From SIG644 sp045613985 (lineage in GTDB: Bacteria; Bacillota; Clostridia; Oscillospirales; CAG-272), in contig JAZLCA010000064.1 of assembly GCA_045613985.1 (NCBI GenBank), positions 1 through 64,000 of the forward strand: a stretch of 64,000 nt of DNA, read 5' to 3'. A model generated the notes under the pieces. It did no database searches. It worked only from the letters and a program-made list of their open reading frames with translations, and was not told the origin of the DNA. Each line of letters begins with the position of its first letter. Position 1 is the first letter of the stretch. The position numbers were made by a program, and so were the translations under genes. This document shows, piece by piece, positions 8,214 to 15,942 of the stretch.

Positions 8214-9473
8214 TTATTTGCCGCTTTGGAGCATACGGTCGGCGGCGGCGAGAATACCGATCTTGGCACTCTCATAAGTCAATCCTCCCTGGAAATAGGC
8301 GGTGTAGGGGGGACGCAGAGGACCGTCGGCACTCATTTCAATGGAGGAGCCTTGCGTGAAGGCACCTGCCGCCATGATGACCTCGCTGGTATAGCCGGGC
8401 ATAGCCCAGGGCTCGGGGGTGACGAAGGAATCGACGGGAGAGCCGGCCTGAATGCCGCGGCAGAAGGCGCAAAGGCCCTCGGGAGATCCCGTAACGACCG
8501 TCTGGATGATGTCCGAGCGCGCCTCGTCCCAACGAGGCTCAACGGCACAGCCCAGCTGTTCAAACAGGTAAGCGACCAGATGGGCGCTCTTGAGAGCCTG
8601 GGCGACGGTGTGGGGCGCGTAGAACAGGCCCTTGTACATCAGCTTGTTCTGTCCCATGGTCGCGCCGACCTCGGCACCGCAACCGACCGAAGTCAAGCGA
8701 TAGCTTGCCAGCTCGACGGCACGGCGAGTGCCGGCGATGTATCCGCCCGTTTCGGCCATGCCGCCGCCGGGGTTTTTGATGAGCGAGCCGATGATCATAT
8801 CCGCGCCGACGGCCGTGGGCTCGCGGTCCTCAACAAATTCGCCGTAGCAGTTGTCAACAACGACGTAAGAATCGGGAGAAATACCCTTGACGAAGGTGAC
8901 CAGCTCGCCGATCTCGGCGACCGTCAGGGTGCGGCGGTTCAGATAGCCCTTGGAGCGTTGAACAAATACAACCTTAACGCGTCCCGCATTTTCTTCCAGT
9001 GCTTGACGGATGGCGGGGTAATCAAACGTACCCGCCGCGGTCAGCTCGATCTGGGCGTAGTCCACGCCGAAATCGCGGAGCGAGCCGTCACCGGGCGTGC
9101 CGACGATACCGATGACCTCCTCAAGCGTGTCGTAGGGCTTGCCTGCGACGGACAGCATAAGATCTCCCGGGCGGAGAAGGCCAAACAGTCCGATGGTCAG
9201 CGCTTGTGTGCCGCTGACGATCTGCTGGCGGACGAAGGCAGCCTCTGCCCCCATAACGTCAGCCCAAATGGCATCGAGGGTGTCACGGCCGCGGTCATCG
9301 TAGCCGTAGCCCGAGGTGGTGCCGAACATGGAATCGGACACGCGGAATTCGCGGAAGGCGTCCATGATACGCTGTGTATTTTCAAAAGAGATGCGGTCGA
9401 TGCGCTCAAAGTGAGGGGCAAGGTCTTTTTCGGCCTTGGCGGCGAGCGTCAGGATTTCATTGGAATATTGCAT
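8214..9473 (-). CDS. YnbB-like PLP-dependent lyase (aluminium-resistance protein family)
   Basis: A 419-residue fold-type I PLP protein of the family annotated as methionine gamma-lyase or aluminium-resistance protein (B. subtilis YnbB). Family landmarks are DSMFGTTSGYGYDDRGRDTL near 47-66, QQIVSGTQALTIGLFGLLRP near 88-107, and the PLP-lysine region SLIKNPGGGMAETGGYIAGT. The true substrate of these proteins is not firmly established. In this window it lies downstream of murD and the DUF975 gene on the same strand, with a 157-base gap that holds no recognisable gene. Confidence 0.88.
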   Translation of the reverse strand: MQYSNEILTLAAKAEKDLAPHFERIDRISFENTQRIMDAFREFRVSDSMFGTTSGYGYDDRGRDTLDAIWADVMGAEAAFVRQQIVSGTQALTIGLFGLLRPGDLMLSVAGKPYDTLEEVIGIVGTPGDGSLRDFGVDYAQIELTAAGTFDYPAIRQALEENAGRVKVVFVQRSKGYLNRRTLTVAEIGELVTFVKGISPDSYVVVDNCYGEFVEDREPTAVGADMIIGSLIKNPGGGMAETGGYIAGTRRAVELASYRLTSVGCGAEVGATMGQNKLMYKGLFYAPHTVAQALKSAHLVAYLFEQLGCAVEPRWDEARSDIIQTVVTGSPEGLCAFCRGIQAGSPVDSFVTPEPWAMPGYTSEVIMAAGAFTQGSSIEMSADGPLRPPYTAYFQGGLTYESAKIGILAAADRMLQSGK

Positions 9474-9630
9474 GGGAAAGATTCCTTTCGGGGAGAGATT
9501 TTATTTATCTGTGGTTTTAGAAAAATTTCAATCGGAACGGATTCAAAACGTTTTCCGTCCAAGCACCGTATCGGAGGCGTGCGATGAAATCGCGCCGGAT
9601 GGGCCGTCGGCAAAGTCGCAAGGAATTTAA

Positions 9631-10461
9631 TTACAATCCCTGGCTGATAATACTCAATTCCTCCACCATTTCCCGCACCGCAGCGCGGCCGGAGACCTGA
9701 TGGTAAAACTGTGCTTCGGCTTGTCCGACGTAAGGGTCAATCCAGATATTTGCGATTCCAAGCGTCACGATGGACAAAAGACGATAGCCGATAAAGCTCA
9801 GGCGCAAACAAAACAGCCGCCATTTGTTGCCATCCATAATGCGAGCGGATTCGCGCAGAGCGTCGCCCGCACTCATGTGGGGATTTTCTGCCATGACGTA
9901 GCCGGACATAGCATAGCGATAGGAAGCGATGATGCCGGGTACGATGCAAAGGATCGACCAAAGAAAAATGCGTAAAATGCGAAGGATACGCAGCCACAGC
10001 GCCTTGAAAAACAGATCACGGAAGGGGCAAAACAGCATTCCGAGAGAAGAGGATTCCCCATCCGTCAGCGACAGACGGAAACGGGCAAGTCCCAGCTGTA
10101 TACAGCTGCCTACGACCATATGCGTGGCTCCGAAGGCCAGCAGTGTAACAAGGGCACTCAAAAGGGCGGGGCGGACGGCGGACCAAAAGCTGTCGAAATT
10201 TTGAACAACGGCTTGTGCAAAGTCAAGGGTGGTTGCATAGGCGGTCTGCCAAAATTCGAGTGACAGGGGAGAGCCGAATCGCTCAAAGATGTACAGTGGA
10301 TTGAGCTCGATCCAGCAGGCGGCGGTCAGCGAGGCGGTAAGGCTTGCGCCCAGTATGCTTGCCAGTAGGGCGGCAAGGGCGGCAAGGGCCCAATTTTTGT
10401 GCAATGCCTCGCGGGCCGATTGCCGCAACTGTCGGGCAGGGGGGGCAGAGATATGATACAT
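9631..10461 (-). CDS. DUF975 family integral membrane protein
   Basis: 276 residues with about five hydrophobic segments. The C-terminal half carries the DUF975 signature: GIIASYRYAMSGYVMAENP, then ALRESARIMDGNKWRLFCLR and LSIVTLGIANIWIDPYVGQA. The N-terminus (LRQSAREALHKNWALAALAA) also fits. The ATG lies 11 bases after the murD stop, with aaaggag in the gap, so it is in the murD operon. Function unknown. Confidence 0.85.
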   Translation of the reverse strand: MYHISAPPARQLRQSAREALHKNWALAALAALLASILGASLTASLTAACWIELNPLYIFERFGSPLSLEFWQTAYATTLDFAQAVVQNFDSFWSAVRPALLSALVTLLAFGATHMVVGSCIQLGLARFRLSLTDGESSSLGMLFCPFRDLFFKALWLRILRILRIFLWSILCIVPGIIASYRYAMSGYVMAENPHMSAGDALRESARIMDGNKWRLFCLRLSFIGYRLLSIVTLGIANIWIDPYVGQAEAQFYHQVSGRAAVREMVEELSIISQGL

Positions 10462-10472
10462 AAAAACTCCTT

Positions 10473-11906
10473 TTATTCATCCAGTTGCGCGACGATGCGC
10501 TTGAACGTCCGTCCCCGCACTTCAAAATTGGGAAAGGCGTCGAAGCTGGCGCAGGCAGGGGAAAGCAGCACCGCGTCTCCCGAACGAGCCAGATCGGCGG
10601 CGGCGTGGACTGCGGCTTCAAAATCGCGCTCCAGGCGCACGGTCAGCCCGCTTGCAGAATAGGCGGGACAGTGCTCAATGGCGCAAAGGATCTTGTCGGC
10701 GGTAGCACCCGTCAGCACGACGGCTTTGGCGCGCTCGCACAGGGCTTGTGCCAACGGTGCAAAATCAATGTGCTTGTCGTATCCACCGCAAATGGCCACG
10801 ATGGGAGCAGACAGCGCCGAAAACGCGGCGGCTGTGCGGGTGGGGGTGGAGTCGATCGAGCTGTTATAATAGGAAACGCCGTGGCGCACCCGCACAAGCT
10901 CCAGACGATGCTCCACACCGCCGAAGGTGGTGGCGACCGCCCGTATGGTCTCGGGCGATATCAGATCGTGAACAAGACCTATGGCCGTCATGTAATTTTC
11001 AATATTGTGTTTGCCCGGCAACAAAATGTCGTCGATGGCAAGCAGGGGGGTGTCGCATCCTTGTTTGCTCAGAGTGATGCTGCCGTTTTGCAAATATAGG
11101 TGATCCGACGCATCGGGGCGGCAGGTGGAGGAAAACAGCACGACCTCGCGCTCTTCGACCGCTTTATCGGCCAGATCTGCCGTGATTGCATTGTCGGCGT
11201 TGGTCACCAGCCTCTGACAGCGCGTGCCTTGGTAAATGCGGGTCTTGGCCAGGGTATATTCCTCCATATCAACGTGCCAGTTGAGGTGATTGGGGGTCAG
11301 GTTGGTCAGGGCGGCGCGGTGCGGCACGGCGTGCGCGGGCAGGTCAAACAGCTGAAAACTGGACAGCTCGACCACAACGAAATCCTCAGCGGTCATCTCT
11401 CCGACCAAAGGAAGGAGCGGTCGGCCGATGTTGCCGCCAAGATACACGCGTTTGCCGTCGGCCTCCAGCATTTTTGCGGTCAGGGTGGAGGTGGTCGTTT
11501 TGCCGTCCGAGCCGGTGATGGCAAGGATGGTGGCGGGGGTGATCTCCAAAAACCAGGCCATCTCGCTGGTCAATTCGGCACCGCGCGCAACGGCGGCTGC
11601 GATGGCGGGATGATCGGGGCGGATGCCGGGGGTGCGGAAAATCAAGGCGGGGGTATCTTGCAGGGCGTGCTCCATATCCGTCGTGAAGAGAACGCCGTTT
11701 TGGCGAGCGCGCAAGGCATCCTCGCCCAATGCATCGACGTCCTTGGCATCGTACACGGTCACGTGTGCGCCAAGGCGGCAAAGAATATCTACCAAGGGAC
11801 GGTTGGAAATGCCAAATCCCAGCACGCAAACCGAGCTTCCGCGGGCGCGCTCGGCCAACCGTCCGGTCGGCAACAACGAGGATGGAATATTTTCAAAATC
11901 CGGCAT
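10473..11906 (-). CDS. murD: UDP-N-acetylmuramoylalanine--D-glutamate ligase
   Basis: Mur ligase that adds D-Glu to UDP-MurNAc-L-Ala in the cytoplasm. The P-loop is AITGSDGKTTTSTLTAK, with SDGKTTT in place of the more usual TNGKTT. The central domain carries VVELSSFQLF and NHLNWHVDMEEY, and the C-terminal domain VAICGGYDKHIDFAPL and SPACASFD(A)F, all MurD-type. 477 residues. ATG 11906 is preferred over ATG 11912 because ggggaggt directly abuts the latter and sits at proper distance from the former. It is first in a unit with the DUF975 gene. Confidence 0.94.
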   Translation of the reverse strand: MPDFENIPSSLLPTGRLAERARGSSVCVLGFGISNRPLVDILCRLGAHVTVYDAKDVDALGEDALRARQNGVLFTTDMEHALQDTPALIFRTPGIRPDHPAIAAAVARGAELTSEMAWFLEITPATILAITGSDGKTTTSTLTAKMLEADGKRVYLGGNIGRPLLPLVGEMTAEDFVVVELSSFQLFDLPAHAVPHRAALTNLTPNHLNWHVDMEEYTLAKTRIYQGTRCQRLVTNADNAITADLADKAVEEREVVLFSSTCRPDASDHLYLQNGSITLSKQGCDTPLLAIDDILLPGKHNIENYMTAIGLVHDLISPETIRAVATTFGGVEHRLELVRVRHGVSYYNSSIDSTPTRTAAAFSALSAPIVAICGGYDKHIDFAPLAQALCERAKAVVLTGATADKILCAIEHCPAYSASGLTVRLERDFEAAVHAAADLARSGDAVLLSPACASFDAFPNFEVRGRTFKRIVAQLDE

Positions 11907-11939
11907 AGGCATACCTCCCCAATTATAATAGTTTACTAT

Positions 11940-11968
11940 ATTATATACGAAAACAACGGCGGTTGCAA
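11940..11968 (-). promoter_or_regulatory. Promoter of the murD unit
   Basis: On the minus strand: -35 TTGCAA, 17-base spacer, -10 TATAAT, about 30 bases upstream of the murD start. Confidence 0.75.
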
Positions 11969-12027
11969 GAGCAGGGAGAGAGAAAATTTCAAAATTTCAT
12001 CTTTTTTGGGTTTCGCGGCGCGGCATC

Positions 12028-12057
12028 TTGACAAAGTACGCCGACATTTGATACAAT
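12028..12057 (+). promoter_or_regulatory. Promoter of the Ig-like lipoprotein gene
   Basis: -35 TTGACA, 18-base spacer, -10 TACAAT, 30 bases before the start codon. Confidence 0.75.
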
Positions 12058-12086
12058 AAAAACAGAAAACTGTTGCAAGGAGATGC

Positions 12087-12824
12087 ATGATGAAGTATAC
12101 GAGCCGCGTATTTCCTATTCTTTTGTGCTTGCTTTTGGTCCTGCTTCCCGCCTGCAGACGCGAACAAGCCCCCTCGGATACGCCGACGGATGAGATCGAT
12201 ATGGAGGCCTCCTCCATCCTTCGTTTGTGCGAGGACATGGGCATCGACGAGCTTCACGCCAAGGCTCTGTTGGATCTTTTGTCGTACGTCGGTCTTAAGG
12301 GCGAGGTGCTGTTTGCCTATCCCGCCGTCGATGAAGAGGAGCTTTCCTATTATCACGTTTGGATCGGGGAGAAAACGGCCGATATTTATATGCGGGACAA
12401 CGGTACTGCCGCGGCGGTCCTTTGCGCGGGCGAGATCGTCTACGGCGCATTGCCCGAGCCGCCACAGCCGGATGAGCCGAGCGATCCCGACAACCCCGCC
12501 CAGCCGGACGATCCTGCACCGCCGGTGACCAGCATTACGGTGGACGACCACACGGCTGTCGTCCAAGCGGGCGGCAAGGGCTACGTCCATGCGCATGCAG
12601 AGCCGGGCGTAGAATATAAGATCAAGGTGTACTATGCCAGCGGCGTTTCAACGGCCAAGGCACTTGCCCCGCAAATTGCAGGCGAGGACGGAACGCTTTC
12701 TTGGGAGTGGACCGTCAACAGCCGCGTCAAGCCGGGCGTGTATAAGATCATCGTTGTCCGCGCGGATGACGACGAAGATGCCGTCACGCTTCCCTTTGAA
12801 GTCGTTGCCGCCGACGAATCGTAA
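12087..12824 (+). CDS. Lipoprotein with Ig-like C-terminal domain
   Basis: 245 residues with signal peptide and lipobox LLPAC. An N-terminal domain (about 40-120) is followed by an acidic Pro-rich linker (PEPPQPDEPSDPDNPAQPDD) and a C-terminal ~95-residue beta-rich domain (TSITVDDHTAVVQAGGKGYV, ending VTLPFEVVAA) that resembles bacterial Ig-like modules. Probably membrane-anchored and extracellular. Two adjacent ATGs (12087 and 12090) follow aaggaga; either may be used. No enzymatic motif recognised. Confidence 0.78.
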   Translation: MMKYTSRVFPILLCLLLVLLPACRREQAPSDTPTDEIDMEASSILRLCEDMGIDELHAKALLDLLSYVGLKGEVLFAYPAVDEEELSYYHVWIGEKTADIYMRDNGTAAAVLCAGEIVYGALPEPPQPDEPSDPDNPAQPDDPAPPVTSITVDDHTAVVQAGGKGYVHAHAEPGVEYKIKVYYASGVSTAKALAPQIAGEDGTLSWEWTVNSRVKPGVYKIIVVRADDDEDAVTLPFEVVAADES

Positions 12825-12840
12825 AACGAACCGTATTTTG

Positions 12841-12876
12841 AACCGAACCCCGTCCTTGTCAGGACGGGGTTCGGTT
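12841..12876. terminator. Hairpin between convergent genes, overlapping the amidase stop
   Basis: A perfect 16-bp inverted repeat (aaccgaaccccgtcct / aggacggggttcggtt) with a 4-base loop. The right arm encodes the last codons of the convergent amidase gene, whose stop lies at 12859-12861. T-tracts on either side are weak. Confidence 0.7.
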
Positions 12877-13476
12877 CTCCGGCCGCAGCAGTACCCCGTC
12901 GGGCGCGCAGGTCAGGGGACGATAGGCTGTGCCGGACAGTAACTGCTGAAAACACATATCGTTTTCCAGCAATAGCCGCACCCCTTGAACGTGCAAAAAA
13001 CGAACGTCGGCATAGTCATAGGTGGACAGCGGACGGTTGCGGGCGTCGTTTGTGTGGGCGCTGACTAAAATCTCGTCGCCCTCAAATCCCGTGACCATCA
13101 GAGAGTGGTAATATACCCCTTCCGGATTGGCCAGTTGTACAACGTCGCCGACCTGTAAGGCCGTGGTGTCGGTCTCGACACCGTAAGGCCCTTCGCCCCC
13201 GTTTTCGGAGGCAAAGTCGGGCGCGCCGGTCAGAAAATCGTACAAAAACTGCACCCCCGTCCAGGCGGGCGCACGATTTTCGTTTGAAAAATAGTACCAC
13301 CCGAAATCCAGCGTGTCGTTCATGACACAGCTACCGGCCAGTATCGCTTGTGACACGAAATTGGTGCAGTCGCCTCCGATGCCGGCAAAATCGGGAAACA
13401 GGGGATTGCGGGACAGCGCCCAGCGGAGTGCATATTGCACCGCCCGTTCTCGTTGATAGGGTAATTCAATCAGCAT
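12859..13476 (-). CDS. Amidase-domain protein (Amidase_6-like)
   Basis: 205 residues. The N-terminal RERAVQYALRWALSRNPLFP followed by GGDCTNFVSQAILAGS and later GVYYHSLMVTGF matches the putative amidase/CHAP-like domain found in Clostridia. Cys (about 37) and His (about 140) would be the catalytic pair. It lacks a signal peptide, so it would act in the cytoplasm or after cell lysis, or be exported by an unknown route. RBS aaaggaggg precedes the ATG. Substrate unknown; peptidoglycan peptide bonds are the family's usual suggestion. Confidence 0.8.
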   Translation of the reverse strand: MLIELPYQRERAVQYALRWALSRNPLFPDFAGIGGDCTNFVSQAILAGSCVMNDTLDFGWYYFSNENRAPAWTGVQFLYDFLTGAPDFASENGGEGPYGVETDTTALQVGDVVQLANPEGVYYHSLMVTGFEGDEILVSAHTNDARNRPLSTYDYADVRFLHVQGVRLLLENDMCFQQLLSGTAYRPLTCAPDGVLLRPENRTPS

Positions 13477-13541
13477 AATGAAAGCCCTCCTTTGTGCCCA
13501 GTATATGCGGCGGGATAGGGGGTGTTTTGGAAAAACGAAAG

Positions 13542-13591
13542 AAAGCGCGGAAATCTTAGCAAGGTAAGATTTCCGCGCTTTGATTTTTTTT
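13542..13591 (-). terminator. Terminator downstream of the HTH-GIN gene
   Basis: A perfect 17-bp stem (aaagcgcggaaatctta/taagatttccgcgcttt) with a 6-base loop. T-rich on both sides, with ctttcgttttt on the minus strand after the stem. Confidence 0.85.
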
Positions 13592-13616
13592 AAAAACGGA
13601 TGGGGAATCGCTTGTT

Positions 13617-14906
13617 TTACCCCCGCTGGCCCACTTGAAGCGTGGTGTTTTCAGACAGCTTTTCGGTGGATCGGTGTACGATGCGTCCGAGGGTGATCGT
13701 GGCGGTTGCTTTGGTGGTGATGCTGGCTTCACCTACGACAAGATCGGGGCAATCGAAATCACCCGAGCCCTCCACGTTCAAGGAAAGTTGCTCGATCTCA
13801 CCGCCGCACTCAATTTGCCCGGCGCCTGCAATAGAGGCATTCATGCGGCCGCTGATTTTCTTTAGGGATATGTCGCCGGAGCCTGCGATGCGAAGGGTTG
13901 GATTTCCGGCGGTTTTGGCGGTAATCTCCCCCGCGCCGTTGATCGTGGCGTGCAGATTTTGACCGAGACTGTCTGCGCAAACTTCGCCCGAACCGTTGAT
14001 TTGAATATTGGACGACCCAAGGACGTCCTTGACTTTGATTTCGCTGCTGCCGTTGATGCGAACCTCCAGCGACTCAAAGCAGGTTGCTCTGACGTCGCCC
14101 GAGCCGTTGACGGAAATGTGACCTTCGTCAAACGGAGGCTGAATCTCTACGTCACTGCTGCCGCCGATGGCAATCTGCAAGCGGCGCCCGACGGTGTCGC
14201 CCGTATAGACGGTCAGCGTGTTTGGGAGGTGGGAGGAATCCCTGCCGTCGTTGGATTTGACGGCAACGGTCAGCTCGTCCCCTTCCTGCTTTGTTTCGAT
14301 CAAAGAAATAAAGCGCTCCGTGCCCTCGGCGTGAATGCGGTATTCGCCCGATTTGCCCGGCAGGACGTTGACCTGCACGTGCGGCGCGTAGGAAATATTC
14401 AGATTCAGACTTTGGAAAGGGGAAAAAGCTCCGTCAAGCGTAGTGCTTCGCTCTCCCGCCTTCTGGGAAAGCGGCCAATCGACCACGAGAAAGCGCACCT
14501 CTCCCGGACCGCGGTTGACAGCGGTCCGTTCCGAAAGATCGGCTTCACTGCCGTCGGAAAAACGGATGAGGTGTCCTTCGAGTGCGTCCACCGCTTTGTT
14601 GGAATAACAGCCGACGGTTCCGTCCTGCCCTGCCAGACTCATGCCTAGGTACTGCGCGGGAAGCTTAATGGTGTCCCCCTCTTGCGATGCGGGAGTTTCT
14701 CCAAACAATTCTCCAATGCTCATGCCCAGCGTTTCTGCGATGGCAGGGAACAAGGTCACGTCGGGCAGTCCCGCGCCCGTTTCCCATTTGGAGATGGCTT
14801 GCGGTGTGATGGCGAGGCGTGAGGCAAGCTCGTCTTGCGTCATGCGGCGGGCGCGTCTGGCGGCCGCGATCCTCTCGCCCAGCTGTTCCATGGAATATTT
14901 GCTCAT
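13617..14906 (-). CDS. XRE-family HTH protein fused to a GIN (DUF2807-like) beta-helix domain
   Basis: 429 residues. Residues about 5-65 form an XRE helix-turn-helix (MTQDELASRLAITPQAISKW then LGMSIGELFGE). After a linker, residues about 165-410 hold a repetitive beta-helix rich in NGSG/GSSE/AGAGQ turns (HISVNGSGDVRA, VRINGSSEIKV, IQINGSGEVCA, ATINGAGEITA, RIAGSGDISL). This is the head-GIN/DUF2807 pattern usually seen in exported or membrane-bound proteins. No signal peptide or membrane segment is visible, so the whole protein should be cytoplasmic. It has its own promoter and terminator. The sensor role of the beta-helix is an inference. Confidence 0.85.
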   Translation of the reverse strand: MSKYSMEQLGERIAAARRARRMTQDELASRLAITPQAISKWETGAGLPDVTLFPAIAETLGMSIGELFGETPASQEGDTIKLPAQYLGMSLAGQDGTVGCYSNKAVDALEGHLIRFSDGSEADLSERTAVNRGPGEVRFLVVDWPLSQKAGERSTTLDGAFSPFQSLNLNISYAPHVQVNVLPGKSGEYRIHAEGTERFISLIETKQEGDELTVAVKSNDGRDSSHLPNTLTVYTGDTVGRRLQIAIGGSSDVEIQPPFDEGHISVNGSGDVRATCFESLEVRINGSSEIKVKDVLGSSNIQINGSGEVCADSLGQNLHATINGAGEITAKTAGNPTLRIAGSGDISLKKISGRMNASIAGAGQIECGGEIEQLSLNVEGSGDFDCPDLVVGEASITTKATATITLGRIVHRSTEKLSENTTLQVGQRG

Positions 14907-14944
14907 ATCGTTCTCCTTTTTGCATCGGGTGTGGTAGTGGCTTT

Positions 14945-14973
14945 ATTATACTTGATTTTTCATCGTTTGACAA
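14945..14973 (-). promoter_or_regulatory. Promoter of the HTH-GIN gene
   Basis: On the minus strand: -35 TTGTCA, 17-base spacer, -10 TATAAT, about 40 bases upstream of the start. Confidence 0.75.
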
Positions 14974-15029
14974 TAACCGCGCAGTTGTTTCGGATCAAAA
15001 ATTTTTCCGCTCCCATGTATCGGTCCAAC

Positions 15030-15077
15030 CAAAAAAACAACGCGGCGTTGATATAACATAACTCAACGCAGCGTTGT
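15030..15077 (-). terminator. Terminator of the ABC ATPase/permease operon
   Basis: A 15-bp stem with one mismatch (acaacgcggcgttga / tcaacgcagcgttgt) and an 11-base loop. On the minus strand it is followed by seven T residues. Confidence 0.88.
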
Positions 15078-15092
15078 CTTTTGAATGAAAAT

Positions 15093-15917
15093 TTATTCCT
15101 CTCCGCCCTCGTATCCCGGCAAAATGCCGTCCAGGCGGTTGTTCCAGGGACGAAGACGCCCGGCTTCCATTTTGAACACGCGGTCGGCGCGGGCGGCGAT
15201 GGACAGGTCGTGGGTGACCATGACCAGGGCGCATCCCAGCTCTTCTCGCGTCTGCAAGAGCAGCTGAAGCACCTCGTCGGCGTTGGCACGGTCCAGGTTT
15301 CCCGTCGGCTCGTCGGCAAACAGGATCTGGGGGCGGTTGATCAGCGCGCGAGCGATGGCCACTCTCTGTTGCTGTCCGCCCGACAATTCGCTTGGCAGGT
15401 GGTGCAGACGGTCGGCAATATCCAAGGCGGATACCAAGTGCTTCAGGTGTTGCTCGTAGGAGATCTCCTCACGGTCGCACATCAGGGTGGGCAGGATGAT
15501 ATTCTCCAGGGCGGTCAACTGGGGAATGAGGTGATGGCTCTGGAAGATCATGCCAAGGAAATTGCCTCGGAATTCACCCAATTCATCGGCCGTCATATCC
15601 TCTAATTTGTAGCCTCGCACCAAAATACTGCCTGAGTTGGGGCGGTCCAGCCCGGCGCACAGGTGGAGCAGGGTACTTTTACCCGAACCCGACGTGCCAA
15701 CGATGGCGACGAACTCCCCCGCGAACACCTGCAGATTGGCGCGATTGACGGCGGTTACGACCTCATCGTACTGATGATACTGACGGATGACGTCGGTGGT
15801 TTGCAGCATCACCTTGCGCCCTTCCACGGTGGGAGCAAGATCGGCGGTACGATCCTCAATGGATTTTTGCATCATGCGGCGTGCCTTTTCGGCAGCTCTG
15901 TCTTTTTTGGGATACAT
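15093..15917 (-). CDS. ABC transporter ATP-binding protein (MacB/LolD type)
   Basis: 274 residues. Walker A GTSGSGKST, Q-loop FQSHHLIPQL, signature LSGGQQQRVAIARAL, Walker B ILFADEPTGNLD and switch His in MVTHDLS are all intact. The DEPTGNLD sequence and the length fit the MacB/LolD/FtsE subclass, which pairs with FtsX-like permeases. The first ~40 residues (YPKKDRAAEKARRMMQK) are a basic extension before the ATPase core. The start lies 25 bases after the permease stop, so the two form a unit. Substrate unknown; this subclass often exports peptides or lipoproteins. Confidence 0.92.
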   Translation of the reverse strand: MYPKKDRAAEKARRMMQKSIEDRTADLAPTVEGRKVMLQTTDVIRQYHQYDEVVTAVNRANLQVFAGEFVAIVGTSGSGKSTLLHLCAGLDRPNSGSILVRGYKLEDMTADELGEFRGNFLGMIFQSHHLIPQLTALENIILPTLMCDREEISYEQHLKHLVSALDIADRLHHLPSELSGGQQQRVAIARALINRPQILFADEPTGNLDRANADEVLQLLLQTREELGCALVMVTHDLSIAARADRVFKMEAGRLRPWNNRLDGILPGYEGGEE

Positions 15918-15942
15918 AGCATAGCTCCTTTCGTCGGTTGGG

